Origin: Chitinilyticum aquatile DSM 21506
GTDB lineage: Bacteria > Pseudomonadota > Gammaproteobacteria > Burkholderiales > Chitinibacteraceae
Assembly: GCF_000430805.1 (NCBI RefSeq)
Contig: NZ_KE387261.1
Location: 121,844-185,843 of the forward strand
DNA length: 64,000 bases
Direction: 5' to 3'
The translations under genes and the position numbers were made by a program. Each line of letters opens with the position of its first letter. The first letter of the stretch is position 1. The notes beneath the pieces were generated by a model. That model saw nothing but the letters and a program-made list of their open reading frames with translations, was not told the origin of the DNA and did not search any database. Shown piece by piece: positions 26,952-35,044 of the stretch.

Positions 26952-27146
26952 TGCGGGCTCCTGTTGCATCGTTGCCGGCAGGCCCGTGCCAGCCGGTTTT
27001 CTGAGCCTAGAACCCCTGCCCACGGAAAGCCAACCCTCCGGCCGGCCATCCGTCCGGTCATTGCACAGGTCGCAGCAGATCAAATCTCCTGCAGATTCGC
27101 GGGCGACTGCCTTGACCCTGCCGCGCAGTGCGCCGGACAATGCCAT

Positions 27147-27238
27147 TCTGACTCGGGGTGCCGCCTGCTGGCATTGGCAGCGGCTGAGAAACACCCGTAC
27201 ACCTGATCCGGATCATGCCGGCGTAGGAAAGTCACGGC
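27147..27238 (+). promoter_or_regulatory. TPP riboswitch (THI element)
   Basis: The conserved parts are in order: CTCGGGGTGCCG, GGCTGAGAAA, ACACCCGTACACCTGATCCGGATCATGCC (in part) and GCGTAGGAAAGTCA. These match the THI-box core that binds thiamine pyrophosphate. It lies 38 bp before the thiM start, so it most likely controls translation start or early termination of thiM-thiE. Confidence 0.95.
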
Positions 27239-27275
27239 GCGGCCGGCTTTCCCGTCGGCTATCACAGAGAGCGCC

Positions 27276-28091
27276 ATGACTGCCTTTGACCATACTCCCG
27301 TTACCTATCAACAGCTGGCCCTTGAATTGCAAAGGCTGCGTGACAATACCCCCCTTGTTCATGTGATGACCAACGAGGTGGTGCAGGAGTTCACCGCCAA
27401 TGTGCTGCTCGCCATCGGCGCGGCACCGGCAATGATCGTTGCGGAAGAAGAGGCGGGCGAGTTCGCCGCCATCGCCTCCGCGCTGCTGATCAACGTCGGT
27501 ACACTCTATCCGGCGCGTTTGGCCGCGATGAAGATTGCGGCTGCCGCTGCGCAGAAGGCAGGCACGCCCTGGGTGCTCGACCCGGTGGCGGTCGGCGTGC
27601 TCAAGTACCGCTCGGATGCCGCGCGCGAGCTGCTGGCGTTCCAGCCCGCCGCCATTCGCGGCAATGCCTCGGAAATTCTGGCGCTGGCGGGGCTGGCGGG
27701 CGGTGGCCGTGGCGTGGACAGCACTGCCGGTTCGCACAGCGCCGTGGCGGCCGCGAAACAGCTGGCCCGCGATACTGGCGCGATTGTCGCCGTGACTGGC
27801 GAGGTGGATTACATCACCGACGGCCAGCGCGTGCTCTCCACCGGCTGGGGCCATGTGCGCATGACGCGCGTGGTGGGCACAGGCTGCTCCTTGTCCGCCG
27901 TTGTGGCTGCCTTTCTCGCCGATGCGCCGGATCGCCTGCTGGCCGTGGCCGCCGCCTGCGGCATCATGGGCGTGTGCGGCGAGCGCGCGTTTGATTGTTC
28001 GGAAGGTACCGGCTCGTTCAAGATGTCCTTCCTCGATGCGCTGACGGTGATTGCGCCGGCACAGCTGCGTACTGCCGAGGACAATGCCTGA
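27276..28091 (+). CDS. thiM: Hydroxyethylthiazole kinase
   Basis: A 271-residue kinase phosphorylating 4-methyl-5-hydroxyethylthiazole in thiamine salvage. [25 protein letters not shown], the RGNASEI-type block ([13 protein letters not shown]) and the [13 protein letters not shown] phosphate-binding loop near the end are diagnostic. It follows a TPP riboswitch and its stop overlaps the thiE start, so thiM-thiE is translationally coupled. Confidence 0.97.
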   Translation: MTAFDHTPVTYQQLALELQRLRDNTPLVHVMTNEVVQEFTANVLLAIGAAPAMIVAEEEAGEFAAIASALLINVGTLYPARLAAMKIAAAAAQKAGTPWVLDPVAVGVLKYRSDAARELLAFQPAAIRGNASEILALAGLAGGGRGVDSTAGSHSAVAAAKQLARDTGAIVAVTGEVDYITDGQRVLSTGWGHVRMTRVVGTGCSLSAVVAAFLADAPDRLLAVAAACGIMGVCGERAFDCSEGTGSFKMSFLDALTVIAPAQLRTAEDNA

Positions 28092-28735
28092 TGCGCCCGC
28101 TGAATCCGATTGATCTGTCGCTGTATCTGGTGCTCGACCCCGAGCTGTGCGGCGGTCTGGCCGGCATGGTCAGCACCACCGAGCAAGCGGTCGCCGGCGG
28201 TGTGACGGTGGTGCAGCTGCGTGCGCCGCAGTGGAAAAAGCTTGACTGGTTGCTCTGCGCCCGCGAGCTGAAGGCTGTGCTGGCCGGTAGCGGCGTGCCG
28301 CTGATCATCAACGATCACGTCGACATCGCGCTCGCCGTGGATGCCGACGGCGTGCATGTAGGCCAGAGCGATATCCCTGCCGACGTGGTGCGCACCTTGA
28401 TCGGGCCGGACAAGATTCTGGGGCTCTCGACCAATAATCTGGCGCACCAGCAGGGGGTATCAGCCGCTATCGTCGATTACATAGGGGTTGGGCCCGTATA
28501 CCCGACAGGCACCAAGAAAGACGCAGCGCCATCGCTGGGGCTGGATGAATTCGCACGCCTGATGCAAACCAAGCCACTGCCGGCGGTAGCGATTGGCGGC
28601 ATCAAGGCCGGCCTGTGCGCACCGCTGATCGCGGCTGGCGCCGATGGTGTGGCGGTGGTGTCGGCGATTTGCGGGCAGGGGGATGTTAAAGCGGCCACAG
28701 CAGCGCTGAAGAAAGAAATCGCTGCCGTGCGTTGA
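28091..28735 (+). CDS. thiE: Thiamine-phosphate synthase
   Basis: A 214-residue TIM-barrel enzyme joining the pyrimidine and thiazole moieties into thiamine phosphate. VTVVQLRAPQWKK, LIINDHVDIALAVDADGVHVGQSD, YIGVGPVYPTGTKKDA and VAIGGIKAG are all ThiE hallmarks. The ATG at 28091 overlaps the thiM TGA by one base. Confidence 0.97.
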   Translation: MRPLNPIDLSLYLVLDPELCGGLAGMVSTTEQAVAGGVTVVQLRAPQWKKLDWLLCARELKAVLAGSGVPLIINDHVDIALAVDADGVHVGQSDIPADVVRTLIGPDKILGLSTNNLAHQQGVSAAIVDYIGVGPVYPTGTKKDAAPSLGLDEFARLMQTKPLPAVAIGGIKAGLCAPLIAAGADGVAVVSAICGQGDVKAATAALKKEIAAVR

Positions 28736-28786
28736 GAATGGTAGCGATAGAAACATCGTCAATCATCCCCGAATGAGGAAAGAGCA

Positions 28787-29158
28787 ATGGCCCGAATCAT
28801 GGCATCGCTGTTTTGTCTGTTGCTGATTGACTCGGCATGGGCAGGCAATCTTGGCAAGAGCATCGATTCTCTGGACGCTGCCGCCGCGACAATGGAAGCC
28901 AAAATCCAGCTTCCTCCTGGTGCTGAGCCATTGAAGCGCTATACACGGCTGTACTCGGTGGAGTCGATCGCCGGGCATGAGGTCCTGATTGCCGTTTACG
29001 TCCTTGGCTGGGGAGATTCCGTCTTGAAAGGCTCGCGGGTTTTTCTGGCTCCGGCCAGGATGCCGGGCTTTTATGATGGTGGTTGCAGTGTCATCAATGT
29101 CCGCTATCGCCTGGATACAGGTCAGTTTCTCGACGTGTTCTGCAATGGCGAAGCATGA
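28787..29158 (+). CDS. Secreted hypothetical protein, 123 aa
   Basis: A signal peptide (MARIMASLFCLLLIDSAWAG, cleavage near AWA-G) precedes a roughly 100-residue mature domain with two cysteines (GGCSVINVRYRL and FCNGEA) that could form a disulfide. The ribosome site GAGGAAAGAGC is strong. I do not recognise a family. It is inserted in the thiamine block and the palindrome-rich stretch follows it, so it may be an acquired gene. Confidence 0.75.
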   Translation: MARIMASLFCLLLIDSAWAGNLGKSIDSLDAAAATMEAKIQLPPGAEPLKRYTRLYSVESIAGHEVLIAVYVLGWGDSVLKGSRVFLAPARMPGFYDGGCSVINVRYRLDTGQFLDVFCNGEA

Positions 29159-29170
29159 TGTTTGATGTAG

Positions 29171-29203
29171 GGCGGGTTAGCTGCAATAGCAGCGTAACCC
29201 GCC
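29171..29203. repeat. Palindrome GGCGGGTTAGCTGC...GCAGCGTAACCCGCC
   Basis: A 33-bp inverted repeat with one bulged base. The GGCGGGTTA/TAACCCGCC arms are of a type often seen as dispersed extragenic palindromes in proteobacteria. Confidence 0.75.
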
Positions 29204-29266
29204 GGATGAGGCGTTTTAGCGCCTTGCGGCGCGGTGATTTGGAACGCGTTTCCGCCGCGCCAACGG

Positions 29267-29298
29267 GGAGGGGGATTTGTCTCGGCAAATCCCCCTCC
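29267..29298. repeat. Perfect hairpin GGAGGGGGATTTG/CAAATCCCCCTCC
   Basis: 13-bp arms with a 6-nt loop TCTCGG, in the gene-free stretch upstream of the pseudogene. Confidence 0.8.
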
Positions 29299-29556
29299 AC
29301 CCCAAAGCCGAGCCCGTTCCGCCGGCCCTTCGGGCTGCCCTGCGATGCTCGCTCCGTCCAGCGGCGCGCCGCACTCGCCCTGCGGGCTCAAACACTCGTC
29401 GCGCCGAAACCCTGGCCGCAGCTGCGCTTCTCGGCGGCTGCAAGGGCAATTTGTTCTAACTGGCGTCAGCTGGTGGTAAAGTGTTTGTGAAAAGCACTGG
29501 CCGCTGGATTTGCTCCAGATGGACACACTCGATAGCACCAAATATGAGAACTCTTT

Positions 29557-30246
29557 ATGGCTAAATTCCTGAATACCAGCGCCACGAATTATTTTCTGGA
29601 AGAGTTGATTAAGGAGGCTAAGGATCGCCTCATATTGATCAGTCCTTTCCTAAAGCTGAACGACAGAATGAAGGAATTGCTAGCTGACAAAAACTGATTG
29701 AAGATTGATGTTCGTATCATTTACGGAAAAAGTGAGCTGCAGCCAGAGGAAATTTCTTGGCTGAATGAGTTGTCATACATCCGGACTAGCTTTTGTAAGA
29801 ATTTGCATGCGAAATGCTATTTGAATGAAGAGGTTTGTATTGTAACTAGTCTGAACCTCTACGAATTTAGCCAGGTGAATAATAACGAGATGGGTGTTCT
29901 GATTCGTAGATCGGAGGATGCTGAACTCTACAAAGATGCTTATGAAGAGGCTCAGCGGATAATACGGATTAGCGAAGAAGTCAGAATTTCTCTGGAACGA
30001 GTTGCTGCTGGTGCCGATGATAAGTCAGATGACGACCTGCCTGGAAAACTGACTTCATCCAAAGTGGCTCAGAAAATAGGTGTTAAAACTGCTGACTTTA
30101 TCGAATCACTCATCGCTGCTGGTTATTTGGAATGCAAAGATGGTAGAAATTACCTGACTCAACAAGGCAAAGATGCGGGTGGGGAATTCAGAATGAGTCC
30201 GAAATTTGGCCCTTATTTTTTGTGGCCTGAAAATTTCAAAATCTAA
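29557..30246 (+). pseudogene. Phospholipase D-like protein gene broken by an in-frame TGA
   Basis: Reading from ATG 29557 gives MAKFLNTSATNYFLEELIKE... to a TGA at 29695-29697, then the same frame continues (LKIDVRIIYGKS...) to 30246. The restored product would be 229 residues. It has one HKD-type motif (LHAKCYLNEEVCIVTSLN) and a C-terminal helical part. The TGA is most simply a CGA (Arg) to TGA change. A downstream restart at TTG 29698 could give a 182-residue fragment. AT content is clearly higher than in the flanking thi genes, suggesting transfer. Confidence 0.8.
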
Positions 30247-30323
30247 ACGAGACCGCTGAGGCGTAAACACTGCCCTGAATCCATCAGGCTTTAGGCGCTG
30301 AAACAATACAGGACCCCCAACCC

Positions 30324-31142
30324 ATGAACGCCCCCGACCGCCTCATCCCCCACGCTCTGACCATCGCCGGCTCCGATTCCGGCGGTGGCGCCGGCATTCA
30401 GGCTGATCTGAAAACCTTTTCCGCGCTCGGCGCTTACGGCATGAGCGTGATTACGGCGCTGACGGCGCAGAATACGCGCGGGGTGTCGGCCGTGCATCCG
30501 GTGCCGCCGGAATTCGTCCATGCGCAGCTGGATGCGGTGTTCAGTGACATCCGTGTCGACAGCGTGAAGCTGGGCATGCTGGCGAATGCCGAGATTGTCG
30601 CCGCCGTGGCCGAAAGCCTGCAGCGCTGGCAGCCGCGTTTCGTGGTGGTCGATACGGTGATGATCGCCAAGGGCGGGCATGCGCTGTTGCTGCCGGACGC
30701 GGTGGCGGGAATCCGTGCACAACTTTTACCACTTGCGAGCCTGATCACGCCGAATTTGCCGGAAGCGGCAGCCCTGCTCGATTGTGCTGAGGCGCAGACG
30801 GAAAACGACATGCTGCGCCAGGGCGAGGCCTTGCTGGATTTGGGGGCGAAAGCCGTGCTGATGAAGGGCGGCCATCTACCCGGTGACGATTGCCCGGACT
30901 GGCTGCTGGTGGCGGGCGAAGAGCCGGTGTGTTTCCCGGCGCGGCGCATTCCGACGCGGCATACGCACGGTACCGGTTGCACCCTGTCGGCTGCGCTGGC
31001 TGCGCTGCGTCCGCAGTGCGCGGACTGGGTGGGAGCAGTGGCGCATGCCAAGGCGTGGCTCTTGCAGGCGATTGCCAATGCCGAACGCCTGCAGGTAGGC
31101 CACGGCATCGGGCCGGTGCATCATTTCCACGAGTGGTGGTGA
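30324..31142 (+). CDS. thiD: Hydroxymethylpyrimidine/phosphomethylpyrimidine kinase
   Basis: A 272-residue kinase making HMP-pyrophosphate for thiamine. ALTIAGSDSGGGAGIQADLKTF at the start, the MLAN...VVDTVMIAKGG region and the HTHGTGCTLSAALAA loop at the end are diagnostic of ThiD. It belongs functionally with thiM-thiE but is separated from them by about 1.6 kb of foreign-looking DNA. No riboswitch is visible directly upstream. Confidence 0.96.
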   Translation: MNAPDRLIPHALTIAGSDSGGGAGIQADLKTFSALGAYGMSVITALTAQNTRGVSAVHPVPPEFVHAQLDAVFSDIRVDSVKLGMLANAEIVAAVAESLQRWQPRFVVVDTVMIAKGGHALLLPDAVAGIRAQLLPLASLITPNLPEAAALLDCAEAQTENDMLRQGEALLDLGAKAVLMKGGHLPGDDCPDWLLVAGEEPVCFPARRIPTRHTHGTGCTLSAALAALRPQCADWVGAVAHAKAWLLQAIANAERLQVGHGIGPVHHFHEWW

Positions 31143-31972
31143 TGAAGGGTTTTCTGCAGGGTTTGCTGGTGCTGGCCGGCGCCCTGCTGGCGGCGCTTGC
31201 CGGTTTTTTCCTCTTTTCAGCGGGTGTTCTGTTGGCCTGGCCTGCCGGCCTGGCGGTACTGGCCGGGTTCTGGCTGCTGGCGCTGGCCGGGTATTACTGG
31301 CGGAAAGAGGGGCTGCAGACGATCAGCTGGTGTCTGCTGGCGGGCAGTGGCTTGTCATGTTTTTACCTCTGGGATCGCCTGAGCGGCGCGATTCCGGCGC
31401 CGGACTGGCTGGGGCTGGTTCCGGGGCCAGTGCAGGGCGGTACGGCGATTGTGCTGCTGAGCCCGTTCTGGCTGCTGCTGCCGCTGTGGGCACGGCAATG
31501 CGCGGCGGCTTTGCGCGGAGAAGGCTGGCAGGCCGTCACGCCTGACGAAACCTGGCGTACCTTGCTGCAATTCCTGTTCTGGCTGGCCTTGCTGCTGGTG
31601 GCGGGGGCGCTGGCGTTCTTGCCTGCCTGGAATATGAGCACCCTCGCGCTGTTGCTCGTAGTGGGCGGCCTGCTGTGCCTGCTGACGCTGGGAACGGAGC
31701 AATCCCGTTTTCTGCCCGCTGCGCCGGGGGTTGGCTTACTGCTGTGCGCAGGTGCCGCGATTGTGCGTGAGGGCTGGCCGCAGACGATCCGGCTGCTGTC
31801 CTGGTCCGGCATCGGGCTGGCATTCATGATCGTGCTTCTGGCGCTTGTGCTGCTTCTGCTGCTTGGCCATCTTGGCTGGGTGATGCGCGGCAGGCCGGTG
31901 CTGACCGAGGACGCTACGGCCGGCAAGGCTGGCGAGCCATACCCGCAGGAAGCGGAGAAAACCATGCATTGA
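31142..31972 (+). CDS. Multi-spanning membrane protein, 276 aa
   Basis: Starts at an ATG overlapping the thiD stop. The protein has about seven hydrophobic segments of Leu/Ala/Gly/Trp (e.g. GLLVLAGALLAALAGFFLF, LLQFLFWLALLLVAGALAFL, IGLAFMIVLLALVLLLLLGHLGWVM) and a polar tail. There are no transporter motifs I recognise. Coupling to thiD hints at a thiamine-precursor role, but this is only positional. Confidence 0.7.
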   Translation: MKGFLQGLLVLAGALLAALAGFFLFSAGVLLAWPAGLAVLAGFWLLALAGYYWRKEGLQTISWCLLAGSGLSCFYLWDRLSGAIPAPDWLGLVPGPVQGGTAIVLLSPFWLLLPLWARQCAAALRGEGWQAVTPDETWRTLLQFLFWLALLLVAGALAFLPAWNMSTLALLLVVGGLLCLLTLGTEQSRFLPAAPGVGLLLCAGAAIVREGWPQTIRLLSWSGIGLAFMIVLLALVLLLLLGHLGWVMRGRPVLTEDATAGKAGEPYPQEAEKTMH

Positions 31973-32048
31973 GCCGGACTGATTCCGGCCGGTTTGGCGG
32001 GACAGGTATTCCTGACCATTACCTGCGTTTCGTATTTCGATTGTTGCC

Positions 32049-32097
32049 TGGTATGTGAATATAGCCATTTGAATTCAATGGCTGCAAGGCAATACAT
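32049..32097. repeat. 49-bp palindromic repeat, copy 4
   Basis: TGGTATGTGAATATAGCCAT...TGGCTGCAAGGCAATACAT. The core AGCCATT/AATGGCT around GAATTC is an almost perfect palindrome. It lies in the 300-bp gap between the membrane protein gene and the HD-GYP gene; the rest of that gap shows no other recognisable feature. Confidence 0.75.
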
Positions 32098-32272
32098 TAC
32101 TGGGTATTCAAATGCCCAAGCAGTGGGCAGTCATGCTGGCAACTGGCGACCTCGCCCGCAGTGCTGTCATGGCCGAGGCCCCGTTGTGTGCCGCAGGTCA
32201 GTGCATCCTGATTCGCGCTGTAATGCAACGGTGAACGCTGCCTATAGTTAAGCCATCTGCGCAAACGGGACG

Positions 32273-33430
32273 ATGGCGATGGAGACTCACGCAGCAGGCG
32301 AGCGCCCCACCATTCTGGTGGTGGACGACACGCCGGACAATCTCTCGCTGATGACGGGGCTGCTGAAGGACCTGTATCGCGTCAAGGCGGCGAACAATGG
32401 CGAGAAGGCGCTGAAAATCGCCCGCTCAGATCCGCCGCCAGACCTGATCCTGCTCGACATCATGATGCCGGGCCTGTCTGGCTACGACGTTTGCCAGGAA
32501 CTCAAGGCCGACCCGGCCACCCGCGATATTCCGGTCATCTTCCTGACGGCCATGACGGCGACCGAGGAAGAAACCAAGGGGCTGGCGATGGGAGCGGGGG
32601 ACTTCATCACCAAGCCGGTCAATCCGCCCGTGGTGCTGGCGCGCGTAGCCACGCATCTGCGCATCAAGGCTGCGGCCGATTTTCTGAAAGACCAGAACGT
32701 GTATCTGGAAAACGAAGTTGCCAAGCGCACGCGCGAGCTGGCGGCCATCCAGGATGTGACGATTCTGGCGATGGCCTCGCTGGCGGAAACGCGGGACAGC
32801 GATACTGGCGGTCATATCCGTCGCACGCAGCATTATGTGAGAGCGCTGGCGAAAAAACTGCAGGATCATCCGCGCTTCAGGGCGTATCTGGACGATTACA
32901 CGATCGACATGCTGTTCAAGTCGGCGCCGCTGCACGATATCGGCAAGGTAGGCATTCCCGACCGCATCCTGCTCAAACCCGGGCATTTCGATGACGAGGA
33001 ATTCGCCATCATGAAACACCATACCGAGCTGGGGCGTTCGGCCATCGAGCATGCGGAAAGCCAGCTGGGCATGAATGTGCCTTTCCTGCGGCATGCCAAG
33101 GAAATTGCCTATTACCACCAGGAAAAATGGGACGGCAGCGGGTATCCGGAGGGCTTGCAGGGCGATGCGATTCCGGTTTCGGCGCGACTGATGGCGGTAG
33201 CGGATGTCTACGACGCACTGATCAGCCGGCGCGTCTACAAGAGCGGCATGCCGCACGAAAATGCCGTTGCCATCATCGTTGAAGGCCGGGGTACGCACTT
33301 CGATCCGGATATGGTCGATGCGTTTGTCGAAATTGCGGATGAATTCCGGCAGATTGCCATCCGCTTTGGCGACAGCGATGCCGATATGGCCGAAAAAGCC
33401 CGGCAGCTTGAAACCTTTTCCGGGCATTGA
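32273..33430 (+). CDS. Response regulator with HD-GYP c-di-GMP phosphodiesterase domain
   Basis: A 385-residue cytoplasmic protein. REC domain (about residues 13-130): acidic pair VVDDTPDN, phospho-acceptor Asp in LILLDIMMPG, Lys in FITKPV. HD-GYP domain (about 165-370): HDIGKVGIPDRILLKPG, the second histidines in MKHHTELG, and HQEKWDGSGYPEGL, all metal and GYP residues intact. It should hydrolyse c-di-GMP when phosphorylated. It lies directly upstream of a Cache-GAF sensor and a hybrid kinase, its likely partners. Start at 32273 or 32279 (MAMET). Confidence 0.95.
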   Translation: MAMETHAAGERPTILVVDDTPDNLSLMTGLLKDLYRVKAANNGEKALKIARSDPPPDLILLDIMMPGLSGYDVCQELKADPATRDIPVIFLTAMTATEEETKGLAMGAGDFITKPVNPPVVLARVATHLRIKAAADFLKDQNVYLENEVAKRTRELAAIQDVTILAMASLAETRDSDTGGHIRRTQHYVRALAKKLQDHPRFRAYLDDYTIDMLFKSAPLHDIGKVGIPDRILLKPGHFDDEEFAIMKHHTELGRSAIEHAESQLGMNVPFLRHAKEIAYYHQEKWDGSGYPEGLQGDAIPVSARLMAVADVYDALISRRVYKSGMPHENAVAIIVEGRGTHFDPDMVDAFVEIADEFRQIAIRFGDSDADMAEKARQLETFSGH

Positions 33431-33487
33431 CCGCAGCCGGCCTGCGCTCGCAGTTGCCGGCTGGTGCTGTGTTCCGGGGTAGAGCCA

Positions 33488-35044
33488 ATGATGAAACGGA
33501 TTGCCGCGTTTGCCGCAGTACACAGCCATCTGGCATGGCTATTCTGCCTTCTGCTGGCGGTACTGGGAGGGCTGCTCGCCGAGCAGCTGGTGCGTGATCT
33601 GCGCGAGCAGCGCCAGTTGCAGCAGCTCGAAACCGCGGCGCAGCGTGGTGGCATTGAGCTGATGGCGCAAACGCTCAACAGCAATCTGATTGGGGCAGTG
33701 GCGATGATGGGCCTCACCGATCACGCCATCAAGCAGGAAGCCCGCGCGGGGCTGGGCCTGGGCTCTCCGGAGCTGACTGCGCTGTTCGAGAGTGTGGGGC
33801 GAGCACTGGATGCCGACGGTGTTTTCCTGGTGAGCGAAAGCGGGCTGATCGCCTCGTCCTGGGATAACAGCGGAAGGCCATCGACAGGGCTTGATGTGCG
33901 TTTCCGTCCCTATTTTCAGATGGCCATGCAGGGAATGGCTAATGTCTATGCGGCAGTCAGCATCGCGCGGGGTGATCGCGCGCTGTATTTTGCCGCGCCC
34001 GTCTATTTCGACAGCAGCAATGGTAGCGAACCCATTGGTGCCATGGTCGCACGCGTTGGTATGGTCAAGCTCGACAATGATCTGCGTGACAGGGCGGATG
34101 TGGCCCTGCTGCTCTCGCCCCAAGGGGTGGTTTTTGCCAGTACCCGCCAGGAATGGATAGCCCGTCTGGCCGGCGAAATAAGCCCTGAACGCCTGCAGGC
34201 CATCCGCGAGCTGAAACAGTTCGGCAAGCAGTTCGAACACCAGCAGCCTGTGGTATTGCCGCTCGCCGTGACACCCGGCATGCAGGTGATCGATGGCCGG
34301 CGCTACGCCGTCGCGCTTGCGGCAGTGCCCTGGAATGATCCGCAGGGTGACTGGCACCTGCTTCTGATGGACGACATGGGACGGACCATTCCCCTGCGCG
34401 ACCGGCTGGGTGTGGCGATTCTGGCGGGGGCGCTGATTCTGCTGGCCGGAATACTGCTTCTGAAGCTGCTGCAAAGCCAGCATGCCCGCATTCAGGCGGC
34501 CGAAAAACTTCGTGTCTATGCAAAAGAGCAGGAGCTGGCGACAGAGCGCAAGGCACAGCTTGCTGCCCTTACCATGAATCTGCAGAAAGCCGGCAATATA
34601 TCCGGGCTGGTGGCCACCTTTTTCAGGGAAGTCCATCAGCAGCTGGGCGTGCTGCAAGGAGTGATCTATCTGCAGGTGCAGGAGTGCGGCGAGCAATTTC
34701 TGCGGCTTGCCGGCAGCTTTGCCTGTGATCCGCTGCCGGAATCCCGTCTGGCTCTCGGCGAAGGCTTGCTTGGGCAGTGCGCCAGAGAGCGGCGCGAGAT
34801 GCTGCTGGATAGTCAAGACGCCTTTGTGCTGATCCGCTCCGGCCTTGGGGAGAATCCTGCGGCAGCGTTGCTGATCACACCGCTCATGCGTAATGACAGT
34901 CTGCTTGGCGTGCTTGAAGTGGCCTTGCTGCATGTACCGGATGCACAGTTCCAGGAGCATTTCCGGCAACTTGCTGCTGTCCTTGCCCTGAACCTGCAGC
35001 TTGCCTCGGCATCATCCCCCGCACAACGGGAGTCAGAATCATGA
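33488..35044 (+). CDS. Membrane sensor with Cache-like and GAF domains, no output domain
   Basis: A 518-residue protein: a membrane segment (LAWLFCLLLAVLGGLLAE), a periplasmic region of about 270 residues with a Cache-like pattern (DADGVFLVSESGLIASSWDN...DVRFRPYFQMAMQG...GDRALYFAAPVY), a second membrane segment (ILAGALILLAGILLLKLL), a short coiled coil and a C-terminal GAF domain (residues about 360-505). No kinase, GGDEF, EAL or methyl-accepting domain follows. Its stop overlaps the start of the hybrid kinase gene (ATGA), so it probably works as an accessory sensor for that kinase. Confidence 0.85.
   Translation: MMKRIAAFAAVHSHLAWLFCLLLAVLGGLLAEQLVRDLREQRQLQQLETAAQRGGIELMAQTLNSNLIGAVAMMGLTDHAIKQEARAGLGLGSPELTALFESVGRALDADGVFLVSESGLIASSWDNSGRPSTGLDVRFRPYFQMAMQGMANVYAAVSIARGDRALYFAAPVYFDSSNGSEPIGAMVARVGMVKLDNDLRDRADVALLLSPQGVVFASTRQEWIARLAGEISPERLQAIRELKQFGKQFEHQQPVVLPLAVTPGMQVIDGRRYAVALAAVPWNDPQGDWHLLLMDDMGRTIPLRDRLGVAILAGALILLAGILLLKLLQSQHARIQAAEKLRVYAKEQELATERKAQLAALTMNLQKAGNISGLVATFFREVHQQLGVLQGVIYLQVQECGEQFLRLAGSFACDPLPESRLALGEGLLGQCARERREMLLDSQDAFVLIRSGLGENPAAALLITPLMRNDSLLGVLEVALLHVPDAQFQEHFRQLAAVLALNLQLASASSPAQRESES

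Larger units (their letters stand above)
29159..29556. other. Gene-free, palindrome-rich 398-bp stretch
   Basis: It holds the 33-bp palindrome at 29171-29203, a perfect 13-bp-arm hairpin at 29267-29298 and a GC-rich segment (about 29300-29440) with many CTGC/CGGGC words. The open frames here have no start signal or protein-like sequence. This looks like repeat debris between thiE and the broken phospholipase-D-like gene. Confidence 0.7.

Noticed and set aside
29083-29490. A 135-codon plus-strand frame in the palindrome-rich gap
   Set aside because: It reads through both palindromes, is Arg/Pro/Ala-rich and lacks a ribosome site; it looks like non-coding repeat DNA.
29695-29697. The in-frame TGA as a selenocysteine codon
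   Set aside because: No SECIS-like hairpin follows directly, the position is not a known Sec or Cys site in the family, and a CGA-to-TGA mutation is simpler.
33539-34969. A 476-codon minus-strand frame across the Cache-GAF sensor gene
   Set aside because: Composition (His, Gln, Arg) is that of an antisense frame in GC-rich DNA, and the plus-strand gene has membrane helices and domains.
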